Assembly: GCA_947472705.1 (NCBI GenBank)
Contig: CANJDA010000005.1
Coordinates: 1-31,876, forward strand
DNA length: 31,876 nucleotides
Direction of reading: 5' to 3'
From: Flavobacteriaceae bacterium
GTDB taxonomy: Bacteria > Bacteroidota > Bacteroidia > Flavobacteriales > Flavobacteriaceae
Shown here: piece after piece, positions 1 through 6,926 of the stretch
Layout of the letters: the number at the start of each line of letters is the position of its first letter
How positions within the stretch are numbered: the first letter of the stretch is position 1
The notes under the pieces: model-generated
What the model saw: only the letters and a program-made list of their open reading frames with translations
Databases searched by the model: none
Told to the model about the DNA's origin: nothing
Translations under genes and position numbers: made by a program

Positions 1-45
1 TGACTCATAATCAGGTGGTCCTTGGTTCGAGCCCAAGTGGGACCA
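1..45 (+). tRNA. tRNA with CAU anticodon, 3' part only (tRNA-Ile2 or elongator tRNA-Met)
   Basis: The window opens inside a tRNA. Visible are the last bases of the anticodon stem, the loop CTCATAA (4-10) with anticodon CAT at 6-8, a 5-nt variable loop, a T arm with stem CTTGG/CCAAG and loop TTCGAGC (21-37), the 3' acceptor strand TGGGACC (38-44) and discriminator A45. CCA is not encoded, as is common in Bacteroidetes. The loop context and the GGTC in the variable region resemble tRNA-Ile2, whose C34 is modified to lysidine by TilS, but an elongator tRNA-Met cannot be excluded because the 5' half is missing. Confidence 0.85.
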
Positions 46-53
46 CAAAACAA

Positions 54-82
54 AGGCCTCAATTTGAGGCTTTTATTTTTTT
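54..82 (+). terminator. Rho-independent terminator after the tRNA
   Basis: A hairpin with stem GCCTCA/TGAGGC (56-61 and 65-70) and a 3-nt loop is followed by a T-rich run to 82. It sits just behind the tRNA 3' end and would end that transcript. Confidence 0.8.
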
Positions 83-266
83 AACGAATGAATACTAATT
101 TCTAAAAAATCTCGTTAATATAAAACGTGATTTATTTAGATTTTGATAATAAAAATCGAGAATTGCATTTAAATCAACATGGTTGTTTGTTTATTTTTAG
201 TTTAAATTATCGAATTTAGAAAGTAATTATTTTGGTGAATAGATTTTTTTTTTACTTTTACGCACT

Positions 267-482
267 ATGAAAATTGTCCCGAACAGATTTTTTATTTTTT
301 TGGTCGTGCTTTTGTTACCATTGACAAACGTCTTTGCTGCACCTGGACCACCTCCTCCATCAACACCGCCACCTCCTCCTGGGTCTCCATTGGACGGGGG
401 AATTATGATATTGGTATTTGTGTCATTAACCTATGGATTGTATAAAATTGCTCAATTAAATAAAAGAAAAGCCTCAAAGTAA
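267..482 (+). CDS. Small secreted Pro-rich protein with PID-CTERM-like sorting tail
   Basis: This 71-aa protein has an N-terminal signal peptide (about residues 1-24, ending NVFAA), a short proline-rich stretch (27-39, nearly all P, S and T), then the motif PLDGG (41-45), one transmembrane helix (about 46-62) and a basic tail (KRKASK). Signal peptide plus a P-[IL]-D-G-G motif, helix and basic end is the layout of the PID-CTERM sorting signal of Bacteroidetes, which I recognise by pattern only. Almost the whole mature protein is the sorting tail, so it has no visible enzymatic domain. A -7-like TACTTTTA lies at 253-260, very close to the ATG, suggesting a very short leader. A terminator overlaps the stop codon. 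Function unknown. Confidence 0.75.
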   Translation: MKIVPNRFFIFLVVLLLPLTNVFAAPGPPPPSTPPPPPGSPLDGGIMILVFVSLTYGLYKIAQLNKRKASK

Positions 483-497
483 TTTGAAGCTTTTTTT
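471..497 (+). terminator. Rho-independent terminator overlapping the small gene's stop codon
   Basis: Stem GCCTCAAA/TTTGAAGC (471-478 and 483-490, one mismatch) with a 4-nt loop containing the stop codon, then seven Ts (491-497). Confidence 0.75.
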
Positions 498-524
498 ATA
501 TTCTGTCTTTTTAGTCATTTACTT

Positions 525-1112
525 TTAAGTTGAAGAATACAGTCGGGCGACATATTTTCCTACAACATCAAATTCTAAATTTATTTTAGTCCCTATTTCA
601 AAAGTTTTAAAATTGGTATGTTCATAGGTATAAGGAATAATAGCAACACTAAATTCATTTTTTTTAGAATTAACAACTGTCAAACTGACTCCGTTAATCG
701 TTATAGAACCTTTCTCAATGGTAATGTTATTTAATTGGCTGTCGTATTCAAAAGTAAAAATCCAACTTCCGTTTGCTTCTTCAATATACTTACATATACC
801 CGTTTGATCTATATGACCTTGTACAATATGTCCGTCAAGGCGATCTCCAAGTTTCATAGCCCTTTCTAAATTAATCAAATCCCCCAACTTCCATTCTCCT
901 ATATTGGTTTTTTCAATTGTTTCATTAATAGCGGTTACTGTATATTCATCATTACTTATTCCAACTACGGTTAAACATACCCCATTATGAGCCACACTTT
1001 GATCAATTTTTAACTCGTTAGTAATTGATGAGGAGACTGTCAAATGGAGATTATCATTATCTTTTTGAATTTCTTTTATTATTCCAAGGGTTTCAATTAT
1101 TCCTGTAAACAT
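525..1112 (-). CDS. ribE: Riboflavin synthase, alpha subunit
   Basis: It converts two molecules of 6,7-dimethyl-8-ribityllumazine into riboflavin and a pyrimidinedione, the last step of riboflavin synthesis in the cytoplasm. The 195-aa protein starts with the family's signature MFTGIIE and contains two similar lumazine-binding barrels. The first runs about 1-90 with NGVCLTVV at 43-50; the second starts at GHIVQGHIDQTG and carries INGVSLTVV. Length is normal for the family. The gene stands alone on the minus strand, divergent from pdxA, with a -7 box TAATTTTG at 1149-1142. No FMN riboswitch is visible in the short leader. The symbol follows the E. coli ribE/ribC usage. Confidence 0.96.
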   Translation of the reverse strand: MFTGIIETLGIIKEIQKDNDNLHLTVSSSITNELKIDQSVAHNGVCLTVVGISNDEYTVTAINETIEKTNIGEWKLGDLINLERAMKLGDRLDGHIVQGHIDQTGICKYIEEANGSWIFTFEYDSQLNNITIEKGSITINGVSLTVVNSKKNEFSVAIIPYTYEHTNFKTFEIGTKINLEFDVVGKYVARLYSST

Positions 1113-1128
1113 TATGGTTTTATTTTAC

Positions 1129-1136
1129 TAAATTTG
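1129..1136 (+). promoter_or_regulatory. Bacteroidetes -7 box for pdxA
   Basis: TAAATTTG matches TAnnTTTG and lies 36 bp before the pdxA ATG, implying a start near 1143. No clear -33 TTG is seen upstream; that region overlaps the start of ribE. Confidence 0.55.
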
Positions 1137-1141
1137 CACTT

Positions 1142-1149
1142 CAAAATTA
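1142..1149 (-). promoter_or_regulatory. Bacteroidetes -7 box for ribE
   Basis: On the minus strand TAATTTTG matches TAnnTTTG, implying a start near 1135, 23 bp before the ribE ATG. It lies on the far side of the pdxA -7 box, so the two polymerase footprints overlap. Confidence 0.5.
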
Positions 1150-1172
1150 GCAATAAATAACATGTATTTCTT

Positions 1173-2219
1173 ATGAAAAAAGCAGAAAATATAATCGTTG
1201 GAATTTCAATCGGAGATTTGAACGGTATTGGAAGCGAAGTAATCCTTAAGACTTTCGAAGACTCAAGAATGTTAGAGCTTTGCACGCCTGTTATTTTTGC
1301 TAATGTAAAGGTGCTCTCTTTTATTAAAAAAACATTAGAATTGAACGCACCTATTCACGGAATTGACCATCTAAATCAATTGGTGGTTGGAAAAATAAAT
1401 GTATTAAATATTTGGCGAGAAGGGGTTGATTTGAATTTTGGGGTTAATGATGAAAACATAGGTAAATATGCTATAAAATCATTTGTGGCTGGTACAAAAG
1501 CACTTAAAGAAAATCAAATTGATGTTTTAGTTACAGCGCCAATAAATAAATATAACATTCAATCCGAAGAATTTAAATTTCCAGGACATACCGATTACTT
1601 AGATCAAGAATTAGAAGGCAATGCCCTAATGTTAATGGTTCAAGATAATTTAAGAGTGGGTTTATTGACTGATCACATACCCGTAAACGAAGTAGCTAAA
1701 CATCTTACAGAAAAACTAATTCATCAAAAAATAGAAACTGTTAAAAATAGTTTAATTCAAGATTTCGGGATAAACAAACCAAAAATTGCCGTATTGGCTT
1801 TAAATCCTCATGCCGGTGACAATGGTGTTATTGGCAAAGAAGATGACGAAATTCTTAAACCAGCATTAAAAAAATTATTTGAAAAAGGCACTTTGGTCTT
1901 TGGCCCTTATGCTGCTGATGGTTTTTTTGGAAGTAATCAATATGAAAAATACGATGCTGTTATTGCTACGTATCACGATCAAGGATTAATTCCGTTTAAA
2001 ACACTGTCGTTTGGTAATGGTGTAAATTATACCGCAGGCTTAAACAAAATAAGAACTTCTCCTGATCATGGCACCGCTTATGAAATTGCCGGGAAAGGAA
2101 TTGCCAATTATAATTCATTCAAAGAAGCTGTTTATACTGCTATTGATATCTATAATTCGAGATATGAATATCAGGAAATCAGTAAAAACCCCTTGAAAAC
2201 AAAAGAAAAACAGTTATAA
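1173..2219 (+). CDS. pdxA: 4-hydroxythreonine-4-phosphate dehydrogenase (PdxA)
   Basis: It oxidises 4-phosphohydroxy-L-threonine with NAD(P)+; the product decarboxylates and feeds PdxJ in DXP-dependent pyridoxal 5'-phosphate synthesis. The 348-aa length is typical. The family's metal-binding histidines are visible: H168 in TDHIP, H213 in NPHAGD and H268 in TYHDQG. Other family blocks are FPGHTDYL (137-143 region), AADGFFG and TSPDHGTAYE near the C-terminus. PdxA is a cytoplasmic homodimer. The ATG at 1173 is followed at once by the conserved start of the Rossmann-like fold (IGDLNGIG). Divergent from ribE; no pdxJ in the window. Confidence 0.96.
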   Translation: MKKAENIIVGISIGDLNGIGSEVILKTFEDSRMLELCTPVIFANVKVLSFIKKTLELNAPIHGIDHLNQLVVGKINVLNIWREGVDLNFGVNDENIGKYAIKSFVAGTKALKENQIDVLVTAPINKYNIQSEEFKFPGHTDYLDQELEGNALMLMVQDNLRVGLLTDHIPVNEVAKHLTEKLIHQKIETVKNSLIQDFGINKPKIAVLALNPHAGDNGVIGKEDDEILKPALKKLFEKGTLVFGPYAADGFFGSNQYEKYDAVIATYHDQGLIPFKTLSFGNGVNYTAGLNKIRTSPDHGTAYEIAGKGIANYNSFKEAVYTAIDIYNSRYEYQEISKNPLKTKEKQL

Positions 2220-2242
2220 ACAAAAAAATGTTTATAACGTTA

Positions 2243-2270
2243 TTGGAATTGCAATAATTTTATATCTTTG
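2243..2270 (+). promoter_or_regulatory. Bacteroidetes promoter for DUF177-rpmF
   Basis: TTG at 2243-2245 and TATCTTTG at 2263-2270, separated by 17 bp, match the -33/-7 pattern. The implied start (about 2277) leaves a leader of roughly 40 nt before the ATG at 2316. Confidence 0.6.
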
Positions 2271-2315
2271 CACTCCCGTTGCGAAGCTTCGGCTTGAGTT
2301 CAAATTGTTGTTTAG

Positions 2316-2858
2316 ATGAAAAGTACAAATGAATATTTAATTCCTTTTATAGGATTAAAATTAGGAAAACACCATTTTGAATTTAAAATAAATAAAAAGT
2401 TCTTTGACGAGTTTAGTTTTGACGAATTTGAAAATTGTGATGTTACTGCAGATGTTGTTTTAGAAAAAAAGACAACTATGTTGGAAATTAACTTCAAGCA
2501 CAAAGGAACCGTAAATGTTCCCTGTGATTTAACTGGAGAACCATTTGATTTACCTATTAAGGGAAAAATTAAATTGGTTGTACAATTTGGTGACGAATAC
2601 AACAATGATAATGATGAATTATTGATATTACCTCACGGAGAACATCAAATAGATTTGTCACAATACATTTACGAAATGATTGTATTGTCTGTTCCCCATA
2701 AAAGAGTTCATCCTGGAGTGAAAGACGGAACATTACAAACCGAAGCCTTGCAAAAACTAAATGAATTACAAGTCAAAGAAATAAAAGAAGAAACAAAAAA
2801 AGAAGATGATATTGACCCGCGTTGGGACAAATTAAAACAACTATTAACGGATAAATAA
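2316..2858 (+). CDS. DUF177 / YceD family protein (23S rRNA accumulation protein family)
   Basis: A 180-aa cytoplasmic protein whose middle part carries the DUF177 signature: a beta-rich segment with VPCDLTGEPFDLPI (about 68-81), an equivalent of the usual Cys-containing block, followed by the QIDLSQYIYEMIVLSVPHKRVHP block (about 106-128), which is typical of the family. The C-terminus is charged (EEDDIDPRWDKLKQLL), also a family trait. It lies 9 bp before rpmF, the near-universal neighbour of yceD, and shares its promoter. YceD is linked to 23S rRNA accumulation in E. coli; here that role is inferred from homology and gene order. Confidence 0.9.
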   Translation: MKSTNEYLIPFIGLKLGKHHFEFKINKKFFDEFSFDEFENCDVTADVVLEKKTTMLEINFKHKGTVNVPCDLTGEPFDLPIKGKIKLVVQFGDEYNNDNDELLILPHGEHQIDLSQYIYEMIVLSVPHKRVHPGVKDGTLQTEALQKLNELQVKEIKEETKKEDDIDPRWDKLKQLLTDK

Positions 2859-2867
2859 TATAGTAAA

Positions 2868-3062
2868 ATGGCACATCCTAAGAGAAAAATCTCCAAAACA
2901 AGAAGAGATAAAAGAAGAACTCATTATAAAGCAACTGTTGCTCAAATCGCAACTTGCCCGGTAACTGGAGAAGCACATTTATACCACAGAGCTTACTGGC
3001 ATGAAGGTAAAATGTATTACAGAGGACAAGTAGTTATTGATAAATCAGTAGCTGTTGCTTAA
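2868..3062 (+). CDS. rpmF: 50S ribosomal protein L32
   Basis: This 64-aa very basic protein begins with the L32 hallmark MAHPKRKISKTRRDKRRTHY. It is a structural protein of the large ribosomal subunit. The single Cys (in IATCPVTGEAH) shows that the four-Cys zinc site of some L32 proteins is absent, the usual C-minus form. The gene follows the DUF177 gene closely and is followed by a strong terminator, so the two form one unit. Confidence 0.98.
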   Translation: MAHPKRKISKTRRDKRRTHYKATVAQIATCPVTGEAHLYHRAYWHEGKMYYRGQVVIDKSVAVA

Positions 3063-3083
3063 TTACGTTTTTTTTACAAAACA

Positions 3084-3115
3084 AACTCTCACTTTGTGAG
3101 AGTTTTTTGTTTTAC
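3084..3115 (+). terminator. Rho-independent terminator after rpmF
   Basis: A perfect 9-bp stem AACTCTCAC/GTGAGAGTT (3084-3092 and 3096-3104) with loop TTT, followed by a T-rich tail. Confidence 0.88.
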
Positions 3116-3211
3116 TTAATTTTAAGAAATATCCAAAACTAAACATCTTAGGTTTAAAAAAAATTTGTAATTTCCACAACTTTTCTATTGTAAAAGAATA
3201 ATACCATTTTT

Positions 3212-4210
3212 ATGACTACAATAACAGCCGCAATTACCGCAGTTGGAGCTTATGTTCCAGAATTTGTACTCTCAAATCAAGTACTGGAAACCATGGTTGA
3301 CACCAATGACGAATGGATTACTACCCGCACTGGTATCAAAGAAAGAAGAATGTTGAAGGATAAAGGAAAAGGCACTTCGTTCATGGCTATCAAAGCTGCT
3401 CAAGATTTAATTTCTAAAGCTAATATCAATCCCGCTGAAATAGATTTAGTTATCATGGCTACTACAACTCCTGATATGCCTGTGGCGGCTACTGGAGTTT
3501 ATGTGGCAAGTCAAATAGGCGCTGTAAATGCTTTCTCTTTTGATTTACAGGCAGCTTGTTCAAGTTTTCTTTATGGAATGTCAACTGCCGCAGCCTATAT
3601 TCAATCGGGTCGATACAAAAAAGTACTTTTAATTGGTGCCGATAAAATGTCTTCCATTATTGATTATACAGACAGAGCCACTTGTATTATTTTTGGTGAT
3701 GGAGCTGGAGCCGTATTGTTTGAACCTAATCACGAGGGTCTAGGCTTACAAGATGAATATTTAAGAAGTGATGGTATTGGTAGAGAATATCTTAAAATTG
3801 ATGCTGGTGGATCTATATTACCTCCATCAATTGAAACTATTGAGAACAGACAACATTTTGTTTATCAAGATGGTAAAACTGTTTTCAAATATGCTGTTTC
3901 AGGAATGGCTGATGTTAGCGAAAAAATAATGGAGCGCAACAATTTAACCAAAGAAGATGTGAATTGGTTAGTAGCTCACCAAGCAAACAAAAGAATCATT
4001 GATGCTACAGCCAACAGAATGGGCTTAGACGAAGAAAAAGTTTTAGTAAACATTCAAAAATATGGCAATACCACCTCAGCCACATTACCCTTGTTGTTGA
4101 GTGATTTTGAACACAAACTTAAAAAAGGAGATAATTTAATTTTTGCAGCATTTGGAGGAGGCTTCACTTGGGGTTCTATCTATTTAAAATGGGCATACAA
4201 CAAACAATAA
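3212..4210 (+). CDS. fabH: Beta-ketoacyl-ACP synthase III (FabH)
   Basis: FabH condenses an acyl-CoA starter with malonyl-ACP to begin type II fatty acid synthesis in the cytoplasm. The 332-aa protein has the thiolase fold and all three catalytic residues: C116 in QAACSSF, H256 in VAHQAN and N286 in YGNTTSA. The C-terminal FAAFGGGFTWGS block is also typical. It is followed 22 bp later by accB, then accC, so precursor supply and initiation are encoded together. No convincing -7 box was found in the 149-bp gap upstream. Confidence 0.96.
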   Translation: MTTITAAITAVGAYVPEFVLSNQVLETMVDTNDEWITTRTGIKERRMLKDKGKGTSFMAIKAAQDLISKANINPAEIDLVIMATTTPDMPVAATGVYVASQIGAVNAFSFDLQAACSSFLYGMSTAAAYIQSGRYKKVLLIGADKMSSIIDYTDRATCIIFGDGAGAVLFEPNHEGLGLQDEYLRSDGIGREYLKIDAGGSILPPSIETIENRQHFVYQDGKTVFKYAVSGMADVSEKIMERNNLTKEDVNWLVAHQANKRIIDATANRMGLDEEKVLVNIQKYGNTTSATLPLLLSDFEHKLKKGDNLIFAAFGGGFTWGSIYLKWAYNKQ

Positions 4211-4232
4211 AACTAATTTAAACTAACTAATT

Positions 4233-4694
4233 ATGGATTTAAAAGAAATTCAAAACCTAATCAAATTTGTTTCCAATTCTGGAGTTGCTGAAGTAAAGTT
4301 AGAAACCGGCGATATAAAAATTACAATCCGTACTACCTTAGAAGGGAATACACCTGACATTACTTATGTGCAACAAGCGCCTATGCAACAAACTATGCAG
4401 GCACCAGTAGCTGCTGCACCTGTGGCTCCGGTTGCTGCTGATGACAATTCGAAATATATCACTATAAAATCTCCAATGATTGGAACTTTTTACCGCAAAC
4501 CTTCTCCAGACAAACCTGTTTTTGTAGAAGTAGGCGGCACCATCCAAAAAGGAGATGTGCTATGTGTGGTTGAAGCGATGAAGTTATTCAATGAAATTGA
4601 AGCTGAGATTTCAGGGAAAATCGTTAAGATTTTAGTTGATGATATGTCTCCAGTAGAATTTGACCAACCATTATTCTTAGTTGATCCTTCTTAA
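4233..4694 (+). CDS. accB: Acetyl-CoA carboxylase biotin carboxyl carrier protein
   Basis: The 153-aa protein carries the biotin that shuttles CO2 from AccC to the carboxyltransferase, making malonyl-CoA. The N-terminal 35 residues (MDLKEIQNLI start) are typical of AccB, followed by a flexible Gln/Ala/Pro linker (about 47-70) and a biotinyl domain (about 75-153). The biotin-accepting lysine is K117 in VVEAMKL, and the KSPMIGTFYRKPSP block precedes it. It lies between fabH and accC. Confidence 0.97.
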   Translation: MDLKEIQNLIKFVSNSGVAEVKLETGDIKITIRTTLEGNTPDITYVQQAPMQQTMQAPVAAAPVAPVAADDNSKYITIKSPMIGTFYRKPSPDKPVFVEVGGTIQKGDVLCVVEAMKLFNEIEAEISGKIVKILVDDMSPVEFDQPLFLVDPS

Positions 4695-4787
4695 TTTGAA
4701 GATTTGAAGATGTAAAAATTTGAAAATAATTATTACGCTTCACCAATTTTCAAATTCTCAAATTGTTTAATTTTCAAATTAAGAAAA
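4693..4787. repeat. AT-rich intergenic with ATTTGAA motifs and inverted copies
   Basis: The accB-accC gap holds several ATTTGAA motifs (4694-4700, 4702-4708, 4718-4728) followed by inverted copies. AATTTGAAAAT at 4718-4728 pairs perfectly with ATTTTCAAATT at 4746-4756 and again at 4770-4780. The RNA can fold into alternative 11-bp hairpins without a terminal T run, so this may set the accB:accC ratio or protect RNA ends. The same motif recurs before batD (28297-28330). Confidence 0.6.
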
Positions 4788-6134
4788 ATGTTTAAAAAAA
4801 TATTAATTGCCAATAGAGGCGAAATTGCGCTTCGTGTGATCAGAACTTGTCGCGAGATGGGTATAAAAACCGTAGCGGTTTACTCTACTGCGGATGCTGA
4901 AAGTTTGCATGTGAAATTTGCTGACGAAGCGGTTTGCATTGGACCTCCTCCTAGTAATTTATCTTACTTAAAAATGTCAAACATTATTGCAGCAGCGGAA
5001 ATTACCAATGCAGATGCAATTCACCCTGGTTACGGATTCCTATCTGAAAATGCAAAGTTTTCAAAGATTTGTCAAGAGCATGGTATTAAATTTATTGGTG
5101 CTTCGCCTGAGATGATTGATAGAATGGGAGACAAAGCTTCGGCAAAAGCTACTATGAAAGCGGCTGGAGTTCCTTGTGTTCCTGGTTCTGAAGGATTGTT
5201 AGAGTCATTTGAGCAAGCCCAAAAACTATCTAAAGAGATGGGTTATCCTGTTATGTTGAAAGCAACAGCTGGTGGTGGTGGAAAAGGAATGCGTGCCGTT
5301 TGGAAAGAAGAAGATTTACTTAAAGCTTGGGAAGGCGCTCGTCAAGAATCGGCGGCGGCTTTTGGAAATGATGGGATGTATTTGGAGAAATTGATTGAAG
5401 AGCCACGTCATATTGAAATACAAGTTGTGGGTGATTCTTATGGAAAAGCTTGTCACTTATCGGAAAGAGATTGTTCGGTGCAACGTCGTCATCAAAAATT
5501 GACTGAGGAAACTCCATCTCCATTTATGACTGATGAACTTAGAACTAAGATGGGGGAAGCGGCTGTTAAAGCGGCTGAATTCATTAAATATGAAGGTGCT
5601 GGAACTGTTGAATTCTTGGTAGATAAGCATAGAAATTTCTATTTTATGGAAATGAATACGCGTATCCAAGTGGAGCACCCTATTACGGAACAAGTTATTG
5701 ATTATGATTTGATTCGTGAGCAGATTTTAGTGGCTGCAGGTGTGCCAATTTCGGGTAAAAATTATTTACCTCAGTTGCATGCCATTGAATGTCGTATTAA
5801 TGCTGAAGATCCTTATAATGATTTCCGTCCTTCGCCAGGTAAAATTACGGTTTTACATGCGCCAGGAGGTCATGGAGTGCGTTTAGATACTCACGTTTAC
5901 GCGGGTTATACCATTCCGCCTAATTATGACTCGATGATTGCAAAGTTGATTACTACTGCGCAGACGAGAGAAGAAGCTATCAATAAGATGAAGCGTGCTT
6001 TGGATGAGTTTTACATTGAAGGTGTAAAAACAACGATTCCTTTTCACCGACAGTTGATGGATGAGCCGGATTATGTTGCCGGAAATTATACTACGAAGTT
6101 TATGGAGAGTTTTAAAATGAACGATCCGGAATAA
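4788..6134 (+). CDS. accC: Acetyl-CoA carboxylase biotin carboxylase subunit
   Basis: AccC uses ATP and bicarbonate to carboxylate the biotin of AccB, the first half-reaction of acetyl-CoA carboxylase. The 448-aa length matches a stand-alone AccC rather than a pyruvate or propionyl carboxylase fusion. It shows the N-terminal IANRGEIALRVIRTCREMG block, ATP-grasp lysines K116 (MGDKASA) and K158 (MLKATAGGGGKG) with the glycine-rich loop, the EMNTRIQVEHPITE catalytic and metal region, and the C-terminal RINAEDP block. The gene ends at a strong terminator, so fabH-accB-accC looks like a closed unit; carboxyltransferase genes are not in the window. Confidence 0.97.
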   Translation: MFKKILIANRGEIALRVIRTCREMGIKTVAVYSTADAESLHVKFADEAVCIGPPPSNLSYLKMSNIIAAAEITNADAIHPGYGFLSENAKFSKICQEHGIKFIGASPEMIDRMGDKASAKATMKAAGVPCVPGSEGLLESFEQAQKLSKEMGYPVMLKATAGGGGKGMRAVWKEEDLLKAWEGARQESAAAFGNDGMYLEKLIEEPRHIEIQVVGDSYGKACHLSERDCSVQRRHQKLTEETPSPFMTDELRTKMGEAAVKAAEFIKYEGAGTVEFLVDKHRNFYFMEMNTRIQVEHPITEQVIDYDLIREQILVAAGVPISGKNYLPQLHAIECRINAEDPYNDFRPSPGKITVLHAPGGHGVRLDTHVYAGYTIPPNYDSMIAKLITTAQTREEAINKMKRALDEFYIEGVKTTIPFHRQLMDEPDYVAGNYTTKFMESFKMNDPE

Positions 6135-6140
6135 ATAGAG

Positions 6141-6168
6141 AGCCCTGCTGAGAAGCGGGGCTTTTTTT
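6141..6168 (+). terminator. Rho-independent terminator after accC
   Basis: A 9-bp stem AGCCCTGCT/AGCGGGGCT (6141-6149 and 6154-6162, one G-T pair) with a GAGA tetraloop and a T run (6162-6168). Confidence 0.9.
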
Positions 6169-6218
6169 ATCTAGCTGTACTCTATATAGTTATTTGTAAT
6201 GAAGTTAGAACTGTTGCT

Positions 6219-6269
6219 ACCACACCGTCTCAGCAAGTTGAGCCACCCCTCCTAAACTAGGAGGGGAGC
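6219..6269. repeat. 51-bp double-hairpin repeat, copy 1
   Basis: The element contains two adjacent hairpins: CTCAG-caag-TTGAG and CCCCTCCTA-aac-TAGGAGGGG (9-bp stem). It matches copy 2 (7230-7280) at 49 of 51 positions in the same orientation. It lies 3 bp beyond the 3' end of the minus-strand XRE gene, so it could also act as that gene's 3' structure. It looks REP-like; no transposase is nearby. Confidence 0.8.
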
Positions 6270-6272
6270 CTT

Positions 6273-6635
6273 TTATTTTATATCTTTTTCTTCATTGGGG
6301 TTGTTGATGAATTTGGCGACTTCTTTTAGTTGATTTAGCGGGAGTGTCTTGAGGGTTTGTTGCCAATCGAAATCCGATTGTTTTGGGATGAGTTTGTTGA
6401 GCGGGTGGTTTTCTGCTATTATATTGGTGTTGTTAGGCTTGTATATCAAAAGGTCATTGGGTTCACAATGCAGGATTTCGCAAAGCTTTTCGATGTGGTC
6501 TAAACGGATGGCGCGGGAGTATCCGTTTACAATATCATTGGCTGTGTGTGGAGAGATACCAGCTTTTACTAAGAATGTATAAGGTCTTTCGATTTGGCGG
6601 GTTTTGCAGATTTCGGTTACGTTTAAAGATAGCAT
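6273..6635 (-). CDS. XRE/Cro-type helix-turn-helix regulator
   Basis: The 120-aa protein has a Cro/C1-type HTH over about residues 3-67, with PYTFLVKAGISPHTANDIVNG as helices 2-3 and IEKLCEILHCEPNDLLIY as the characteristic last part of the fold. It resembles the small HTH_26-like regulators. The C-terminal 50 residues (QSDFDWQQTLKTLPLNQLKEVAKFIN) look helical and may dimerise. It is a lone gene in a repeat-rich island between two housekeeping blocks. Upstream lie a sigma-54-like promoter (6690-6675) and a nine-unit 21-bp array (6709-6897) that would be natural operator candidates. The target is unknown; autoregulation is an inference. Confidence 0.82.
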   Translation of the reverse strand: MLSLNVTEICKTRQIERPYTFLVKAGISPHTANDIVNGYSRAIRLDHIEKLCEILHCEPNDLLIYKPNNTNIIAENHPLNKLIPKQSDFDWQQTLKTLPLNQLKEVAKFINNPNEEKDIK

Positions 6636-6674
6636 GATGATTTTGTTTTAGCGTTATTTGATTATTTGAGAAAT

Positions 6675-6690
6675 ATCAAATTGTGTGCCA
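6675..6690 (-). promoter_or_regulatory. Possible -24/-12 (sigma-54-like) promoter of the XRE gene
   Basis: The minus strand reads TGGCAC-N5-TTGA, with GG at -24 and the GA at -12 spaced as in sigma-54 promoters. The near-invariant GC at -12 is GA here, which weakens the call. It would start RNA about 30 nt before the XRE ATG. The CAATTTG heptamer also occurs twice, 12 bp apart, across this site. Confidence 0.35.
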
Positions 6691-6708
6691 AATTGTTTGC
6701 ATCGATTG

Positions 6709-6897
6709 CAGTAAGTAGTAAGAACGTTTGATTAACTCGTAATAACCCTTTAAAGACAAGTAATGATTATGGATGAAATAGTAGTTAGCTTGTATACTTA
6801 AGTAAGTAGGCTTGATAAACTAGTAACTATATTATATAAACTCGTAATGATATTGTATAAAGTCGTAATAAAGATGAATAAAGGTGAAGGTATTGTG
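6709..6897. repeat. Nine-unit, 21-bp phased degenerate tandem array
   Basis: Units start at 6709, 6730, 6751, 6772, 6793, 6814, 6835, 6856 and 6877 with no insertions or deletions. The consensus of the first 14 positions is KATAAACTMGTAAT, followed by 7 variable bases. Columns 2 (A), 10 (G), 12 (A), 16 (A) and 20 (T) are identical in all nine units; column 11 is T in eight. The best-preserved units are those at 6730, 6814, 6835 and 6856; the outer two are weakest. No open frame runs through it: stops occur in several units in each frame checked. Confidence 0.88.
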
Positions 6898-6926
6898 TTA
6901 CAATTGGGAAGTAGTTGTTTTATATC

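Noticed and set aside
46..266. Small RNA or second tRNA in the gap after the first tRNA
   Set aside because: Apart from the terminator it is plain AT-rich sequence with no cloverleaf, strong hairpin or clear -7 box except a weak one near 253.
1113..1172. FMN riboswitch before ribE
   Set aside because: The leader is only about 23 nt, far too short for the conserved FMN element.
2312..2605. Minus-strand frame opposite the DUF177 gene
   Set aside because: Antisense shadow; the plus-strand gene has a promoter, family motifs and the rpmF neighbour.
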